From positions 1-52,258 of the forward strand of contig DF237563.1 in assembly GCA_000708835.1 (NCBI GenBank): 52,258 nt of DNA, given 5' to 3'. The translations under genes and the position numbers were made by a program. Shown here in pieces: positions 45,659 through 52,258 of the stretch. Position 1 is the stretch's first letter; the number at the start of each line of letters is the position of its first letter. This stretch comes from Klebsormidium nitens (Eukaryota > Streptophyta > Klebsormidiophyceae > Klebsormidiales > Klebsormidiaceae). The notes below the pieces were generated by a model. The model was not told where the DNA came from. It saw nothing but the letters and a program-made list of their open reading frames with translations, and did not search any database.

Positions 45659-48600
45659 TTATGAGGGTTGCTTCCGTTGTCCAGAGTTTGCGAAGGCGGC
45701 CAGGCGAGCCCCAGGAATAGTGGAACCCTCCGAACGGCAGTGGGGGGGTTCTTCCGAAGGCAACCCTGACCGTCCGCTCTCCTCAGCTTGTCCGCTGCCC
45801 TGTCCAGCGTCAGCACTCTCGGCATCGCTGGCCCAATCCGCACGCGCATCTGCGCTCATCCTGAGCACTCCCCCATGCACCTCATCTGCCCCCAGATCTG
45901 TGCGAGGCCCCCCCATCGCCGGCTCCTGCTCTTGCCGACTGATAATATCGAGACATTTGTCCTCGTACGGATCCCGCAGGATCCGGCCCCTCGCGTCTTT
46001 CTCCAAGTAGGATACGTAACGGAGCCCTTGCAGATCCCAATATGCGAAGAACGCCTCGCGCACCGCCAGCGGCACCCCCCCAACCCCGCGCGCAAGCCAC
46101 ATGGAGGCGAGCTTGAATGCGCCCCTTTCCCCCACGAGTTCGACGCAGGCTGCATGGGGGCTCCACTTCCCCCCCCGAGCTGGGTAGATTGTTATACCGG
46201 TATAGTGGCAACTTTGGTTTTGGAAGTCCAGCATTTCTAGGAGATGCTCCGTGGTAACGTGCTCACCCAATTGCCGCCCCTTGGCAAAGGTTTGAGACCC
46301 TTTCGTCCGTCTGAACTGCTGGGCTTGCCATGACCCGGTGCCACGGCGCTTCTCGACGTTCCCCGCTATGAATGCTCTTGATTTGGCAATGAGCTCGTCC
46401 ACGTTTTGCTGCGCCTTCTCAAGCGTCAGCTCGAAATACTTGGCGTAGCGGCTGAGATCAAACTGGCCAATCTGTAAGAAGGACACCGATGACACTCAGC
46501 ATCAACCAAGCTGCGACTCGATGACCATCTGTCCTTTGCGGGGTCGAGCCAAGGCAGGAAACAGTACCAACGCTCAATCGATGATGGCTGCGCGCCAGGA
46601 TAACCGACAAACTACACGATCTCGCCCGCATGTGTGAAAGTCATCGTGATGACATCGTCTTTGATGGACGACCGGAACCTAAGAAGCGAATATACTGAGA
46701 ATGCTGGACCTAATCGACGATTGATGTCACGATTCTCAGCCTTGATGAGCATGTATGGGAGCCATCAAGCCAAGCGCTGCTCGCACGACACTGCTCAAAC
46801 TGAAGAGAGCACACTGACGAACAAGTTCTGAACAAGGTGCTTTTCAAGGGAGGGTTTCAACATTGCATTCGTACCTCAACCATGAAGGCGGAGTAAAGTC
46901 GGAAGTCGCCCTCTGCTTTCGCGAGCTGCAAAGCCAAACGAATAGGATCAGCCAGACGTAAGGCAGGAAGAAAAAGCCGACAGGTTGAAACTAGACGAGC
47001 GGTTTTGATGACGCGTGAATCTCGAGACTATCAAGACAACAGCACCGTCAAATGTCACTTCAGAAGGCAGTCCTTCTTAAAGACAGCTTCTGCATGGAGT
47101 ATGGCAGAAATGGTTCCATGTTGCCTTCCGCCATTTAGAAATATCAAACGAGGGCTTACATTGTCAAACAAGATCGACAGCTGAATGTTTCCCATCTCCT
47201 GGACCATCCTGAAGGTCAGATAGAAGTTCTCTGGGTCGGCCTCGAAGCGAGCGAGAAGCTCTCGGTATTTTGGCAAGTAAATTCTGTAGCCATAGGACGT
47301 CGAGCCATCCTCAATCTTGTCTATGGAGGCGACGGACAGGCCGTGGTGTTCTGAGAATTGGTTCGATGCTGACATCGCAAACCGGAGCCGAACGTCTGCA
47401 CGGGGTTCAGGGCTCGTTCAAACGCTGAGAGGGTGTCAAGGCGCCCAAAATTTACGTGAGTACGTTTGACTCTCCGAAAACCAGACAGAGCAACTCTTTC
47501 CTTCCGCCATTTCCTGCCCCATCATTTCTAAGTACGAAATTCGTATTACTTGATTATGCACTTTTCCAAGCCATGTACCTACCTTTCCGCAGCGGGTGCG
47601 CGCATTTGAACATCCTGACGATGATGGCCAGCTGCTCTGCTGTTGGCCGCTCCCATCCTGGTGGACACGAGAGGATATCACGGCCCGCCCTCTCGTCGAT
47701 CTGCCGCTTACAATCGTTGGTGTGCTGACACAAGCATAAGGAAGGACAATGATCAATGACTCTAGATTCGTGTGAATCGTAGAAGAAGTGGGATGTGCAT
47801 GAAGCGAACATCCGGCACAGGTCATGCACAACACACAACCGCCAATAAGCGATGGGTACCCCGTTCAGAGGCAGAACTTTCTGGTCGCAGTTCACAAAAG
47901 CTTCCACAAAAGCTCACTGTATGAATCACAAAATTTCTGTGCTTGGCACGGGCTTGCACCAGCAATACAGATTCTTCAACCGGAAACCAGATCGCGACCT
48001 GGAGGATTTGAAAATCAAAGGCTTGTTAAGGTTGACTTGACGCTCCTCACTCACCTTTGCCCAGACCTCCAACGGCAGGTCCTGATCCGCCAGTGTGTGG
48101 ACGTACATTCTCAAAAAGGCTGAAGTAATGCCGAGTGGAAGATGTTTTGAATGCTTCTTGATGAACACGTCGAAGTGCGTGAAACGAATCTGCAGAGGGA
48201 AGACCTTACGAAGTTAAGCTGAGGAGACAACGTGTGCATCCGAAGCCCGAAACATAATCACAGGTAACCAAACAGTCCGACAAGCACATTAAGACCATCA
48301 AGCAACATGACCACCGCTCCGACTTAAGCCAGAACAGCTCATTCTTCACAGCCGCAGTATCATCTAGAGGTTTTCAATAAAGGCATTTCCGACCTACCTC
48401 CTTCCTTTTTGCAACATTCCCTATCGCCTTTTCGCTGCACCAAGATCACAATATAGATGAGATTGCAGCTCTAACAGCTTTCTAACCCACCTCCTGGGAA
48501 GGCCAGCGTCGCTCTTCTGGAGGAACAAACTCGGTCAACTCAGAGAGGTGTGACCGTATGAAGTTTTGATGACATTTTCCATGCGCAGTCTCCAATCGCC

Positions 48601-49674
48601 AGGCTGCCTGTCCGGCTCCTGAATACAAGCACAGCAGAGGTTTGAGACACCGTCTTTGTCCTGTGACATTTCGCAGGCATGCAACTGGTACTATGAATTG
48701 GCAATCCTAAAGTGTTTCTTGGTATAATTTGTTAACAGAAGAGATGCATGTACGTTGTGTTCCTTGCACCATTGACACTTGGCACAGAGCAGCTCACAAA
48801 CGCCCTTCTATCACGTGTGTTACATCGTGTTACTTTAGCCAGCAAACAGGGTTTTGACACTCGCGATTTTGAGGGCCTCCATATGCTGGAGCAGTCGATC
48901 CATGAGCCGGATCAGCTGCCTACGGACTCCTTCTGGATGCAGGATGTGCTCTTCATGTCCTGCTTCTTTTTCAAGCTGCTGGACAAACGGATTGTCAGAA
49001 TGACCTGCTCTTAAGAGGGACTCTATGAGATCCCGAGCATCCTCGGCATATCTACCCTGGAGCTTCTTATGCGGCTCACGGGTTTTGGGGTCAACCTTGA
49101 GGTCCCCGTGTTCATCAAACAAGTTCAAGCCAGCTACACCCAAAAGCTCCAGCTCAAGTGATTGAACTTCGTCAAGGGCCCACACACCCCGCGGACGATT
49201 CCCCTCGCTCAGAGGCCCACGCGTGACTTTCTTTGCAATCGATCGCCTTCCAATAGGGACCCCTTCTTCATCATCGCTGACAAGCTGGTGAGCCCTAAGT
49301 TCTTGGAGTAGCCGCTGCTTGTCATACCCCATCAGCTTCACTAGCCGCTGTGGCACTGTGACTTTGCCGATAGCTTTGCCTGCAGAAGCCTCTTCTCTAG
49401 AACCAGGCCATCTCGAGTGAGGAATGTCAGGCTGGAAGACTGTCCGAGGAGGCTTCTGACTGTGGCTTTGCCAGGGTGCAGCAGTTGGGTTTGAAGCTTG
49501 GCTTTCCGAGAGGCCTGATGGAACTAGATTTGCAATCGTCCCAGCAGGTCTTAAGTCTGTGGACGTGAAGGCTGGAGTCGATAGGCAAGGATGCTGCATT
49601 CCACTCAGCAAGCTGGCGTTTGACTTCATTGCCCAACGAGGTACGCGCCCTCTGGTCTTCTTTGCAGATGTCTC
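45659..49674 (-). CDS. Orphan multi-exon gene with degenerate HNH-like C-terminal segment
   Basis: Exons join in phase from 48189-48055 (IRFTHFDVFIKKHSKHLPLG) through 47724-47583, 47368-47160 and 46925-46875 to 46471-45659 (stop at 45659). Likely upstream exons are 48434-48398 (EKAIGNVAKRKE), 48618-48491 (HGKCHQNFIRSHLSELTEF) and 49674-48861. The phase between the 48618 and 48434 exons does not match as drawn, and the donor at 48860 is weak, so the 5' half could be a second gene. The last exon has LLEMLDFQNQSCHYTGITIY, then GGKWSPHAACVE. This resembles the core of an algal or phage HNH endonuclease subfamily (CxYTG, then W, S and E), but the usual catalytic His and the Asn-rich part are not evident. 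The tail is Ser/Glu/Gly-rich. There is no signal peptide. Endonuclease activity is doubtful. Confidence 0.5.
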
Positions 49675-49689
49675 CTGCACATGACGCAA

Positions 49690-52258
49690 TATGCAAGATG
49701 GTGTCAGCTAATCATGTTTTACGTTCCTGACATTAAGGCTGTCCATCTACCGCCGAATGAGGCCATTCGCTGAACGAAAGCATTCAGTGGTCAAGTCGTT
49801 GGTAAAATGGTAGGCCCTTCCAAGTTGATCCCAGGAAAAGGATTGGAAAATGGAAGCATGTGTCTGGACAATTGTGAACCTGCCCTTTCATAGATGTGAT
49901 AAAACCGCAGCCTGACAGTGCCACCCTAAGACAAAAGTGTTTGACAGGGATTGGCAGCTGACGGGCATCTTCCATAGCTCAAATGGTCAGTCAGAACCTG
50001 ATCCAGGATGCTCTTCATTTGTCATCCACTGCTGACAATAGATTAGGCTGATCTTTATCAGAATCTCCCCTCTCCATACTCAAAATCTCAGTCGGCAGGC
50101 TGCCAGGGGCTGTTAGATGTGGAAAGAAACCTCACCATCTTCAGTGTGAGAAGAACAGACAATCTTTCCAGCAGGATGTCTGGTCGCTTGGTCTTCAGAT
50201 TGAGGATTGACCTTGCTGCAGCATTAGCGACACAGAGCTGTGAGACGCTGCGCAACAGCCAACAAATATGCTGTATGCTGACAGACTTGTCCTTATTGAG
50301 CTGCTAAAGTATGGATACTGCTTAATGGATACGGACAATCAGTTGCTACTGTGGTGCATTTGCAGATGCACCTTTTTGATAGCACGCTTGTCAACCAAGA
50401 GTTGCCTGGCAGAACTTTAGCTGATGCATAAGCAAGAAGAATCCAAGATACAGGCAGGGCAAGTGTAGCCCAGACATCAGAGGGCAACAGTGCATACATG
50501 CGCTTTACTGGCACGCTTCAAAGTCGCATCTTCCTAACGATTGGTGTGATTGAGTTCCAGGCATTCCCCCATGAAGATTGAAGATAAGAATAGAGCAGAC
50601 CTTGTCAGTCGCAACCAAACCCCTTAATTGTTGTTGTACCAGCCCCAGTAGAATGTTGAGTCGTTTAAGCTCACCTCAAACAAATGTGGACCGCACATGC
50701 CTCAGGCTTGATGAAGGTGTTATCATCAGAAGACAGCATAGCAGAATCATGTAGTGACCTCAATATCCTTCTGAGCTGGTTTTCAGTCGTACTGTATTTG
50801 GCATCATGTCTCAGCAGCGACATTAGCTGAACGCATCATCTGCTGCTTGTTGATATGGTCAAACGTGACCTGCTTGCATGCTCCGAGCTGGCCACAGGCT
50901 GCAGCCTAGCTCCCTCAGAACCTTCGCAGCGATCCAGAATCTGCCTCGATCAGCATCTTCACTCTGTGCTGACGGGATTCACTAGCTTTCACCTGCCACG
51001 TTACGCATTGCTCATCTTCCTGAATCCGCTTCACAAAGACCGGGGACATTCTGTGCATCGAAGAAAGAGTTCACCCTTGGCTCCCCCTCTTTCTCTTGCC
51101 ATAAGTGGCATTTAAGCAAGGACGCAGCGCTTCGAGGGAGCCATGAAAGTCCTGTGGAATGGGGACCGAAGCAGCTGCACAATGGCGGCTGCATCATGCA
51201 TCGGTTTACCTACCTGCGGTCGATCAATGTGCAGAGCAATCCCTTTGATCTATTGGACGGCTAAAAGACCATGTCGGGAATTTCTTTGTCCTGGGCGGTC
51301 GATCGCAGCGAAACGCTTCATCCGACGGCCACGCTTCAAACTGAGACAATCCAGTGACAACCCGCAGTTTTTCTTTTGAAGGGTCCGTTATTCCTTTTTT
51401 CTCCTCCTTTTTGCATTTTGAATCCGTGCGGAAAGAGATGGGCGAGAAATACTAGCCGCCTTGTGCTTTCGGGGCAATTCAATGGTGCTTAAAAGTGACA
51501 TTTAGCCCGTCCACCCCTTACGAACACTGCTCTTATGCTCCCCTTATGCTCCTCCCATTCTCCCATTCTGTCTGACAAAGGCATCCTCCACGGCCCGTTA
51601 ATTCTCAGCACGACTTCCATTGATGACGGTTTGACATCATCGATCCAAAGAATACAGATCTATCACAGCATTGTCGAAAGTTCAGGGAAAGTTCCCTTAT
51701 CCACATGATCCAACTCGCTGCACAACCTCACAACTGTCAATAAGTTGAATTTCAATCAGTCAACACATTGGACATGCTTGTCAGATTCTGTAAATCCATG
51801 CAACTAGTTTGTAGCGGCTCCATCAAGTTTCGTCAACATGTGTACATGTCCACGTAGACATAGACTAGATACTATAGAATCAATGACCCACATGCAGGTG
51901 CGTGGCCGCGCCGCGCGGTTTCTAAACCCTCGCTAAACCCTGCTCGGAATGAGGCGCGCCTTGTGATATAGAAGTCTGGAAACACGGATTCAGGACTTGA
52001 CTTATAACAAGCAACTAATAAATTGTAACTAAAATACAATACCCATCTAGTAGTACAATCTCATGGCTTCAATGATCTTGCAATGCATGTACTAACTCAT
52101 CGTCTCTGTAACGGCGCTAGCTTTCCGAGCCCCTCGCGGGGATCCCCCGGTAGCTATACGCGCGCGGGTCGCGCGGACTAGTGTCGTTAACGCGCCGTGC
52201 GGCCGCGAGTTAAACCCCGAGCCAGATCCGCCGTCGGATGGCTGGATCCAAAACGGAC
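49690..52258. other. Region without recognised genes, GC-rich at the right end
   Basis: Frames are short on both strands. Two AAACCCT telo-box-like motifs lie at 51924-51930 and 51935-51941, beside a GC-rich patch (51903-51918). From about 52120 to the end the sequence is very GC-rich with several CGCG and GGCCGC words. It might be the start of a gene or promoter outside the window. No tRNA or rRNA is recognised. Confidence 0.35.

Noticed and set aside
47456-47728. Plus-strand frames opposite the HNH-like gene
   Set aside because: They overlap minus-strand exons with matching splice phases and have no features of their own.
52100-52258. tRNA or rRNA gene in the GC-rich right end
   Set aside because: I could not draw a cloverleaf or recognise any rRNA signature.

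Overview
The window looks like nuclear DNA from a streptophyte green alga, most likely Klebsormidium or a close relative; the species is my inference. Three genes are land-plant-like nuclear genes with short, mostly GT-AG introns and GC-rich codons: an organellar TWINKLE primase-helicase, an RHD3/atlastin-type ER GTPase and the photosystem II protein PsbO. There are no bacterial features such as operons or Shine-Dalgarno sites. All gene models are built by eye from splice sites and reading-frame continuity.

Left part (1-25.3 kb), conserved genes. TWINKLE runs on the minus strand (8385-1214, 8 exons). RHD3 runs divergently on the plus strand (8896-16061, 18 exons). PsbO is on the minus strand (19805-17444, 3 exons). 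A chloroplast-targeted membrane protein is also on the minus strand (25198-21575, 7 exons). Its second exon holds a tandem 33-bp (11-residue) repeat that broke the assembly: an 882-base run of N lies inside it.

Middle part (25.4-34.3 kb), transposon debris and weak genes. A truncated, frameshifted LINE reverse-transcriptase tail sits just upstream of the chloroplast gene. It is followed by short repeats, a six-exon orphan gene (27819-30186), scattered exon-like islands and a very basic ORF (33481-34227).

Right part (34.8-49.7 kb), large genes I cannot assign to a family. An acidic protein carries an internal LRLRGG (ubiquitin-tail) motif (34861-35772). A long multi-exon gene ending in a Cys-rich C-terminus follows on the plus strand (about 36521-43346). 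A multi-exon minus-strand gene (49674-45659) ends in a degenerate HNH-like segment. One intron of the long plus-strand gene contains a perfect 20-bp inverted repeat. I see no gene from about 49.7 kb to the end.

TWINKLE acts in organelle DNA replication, RHD3 in ER tubule fusion, and PsbO plus its chloroplast neighbour in thylakoids. They share no pathway, so this is ordinary eukaryotic gene order. The candidate novelties are the 11-mer repeat thylakoid protein, the LRLRGG protein and the orphan genes beside it.
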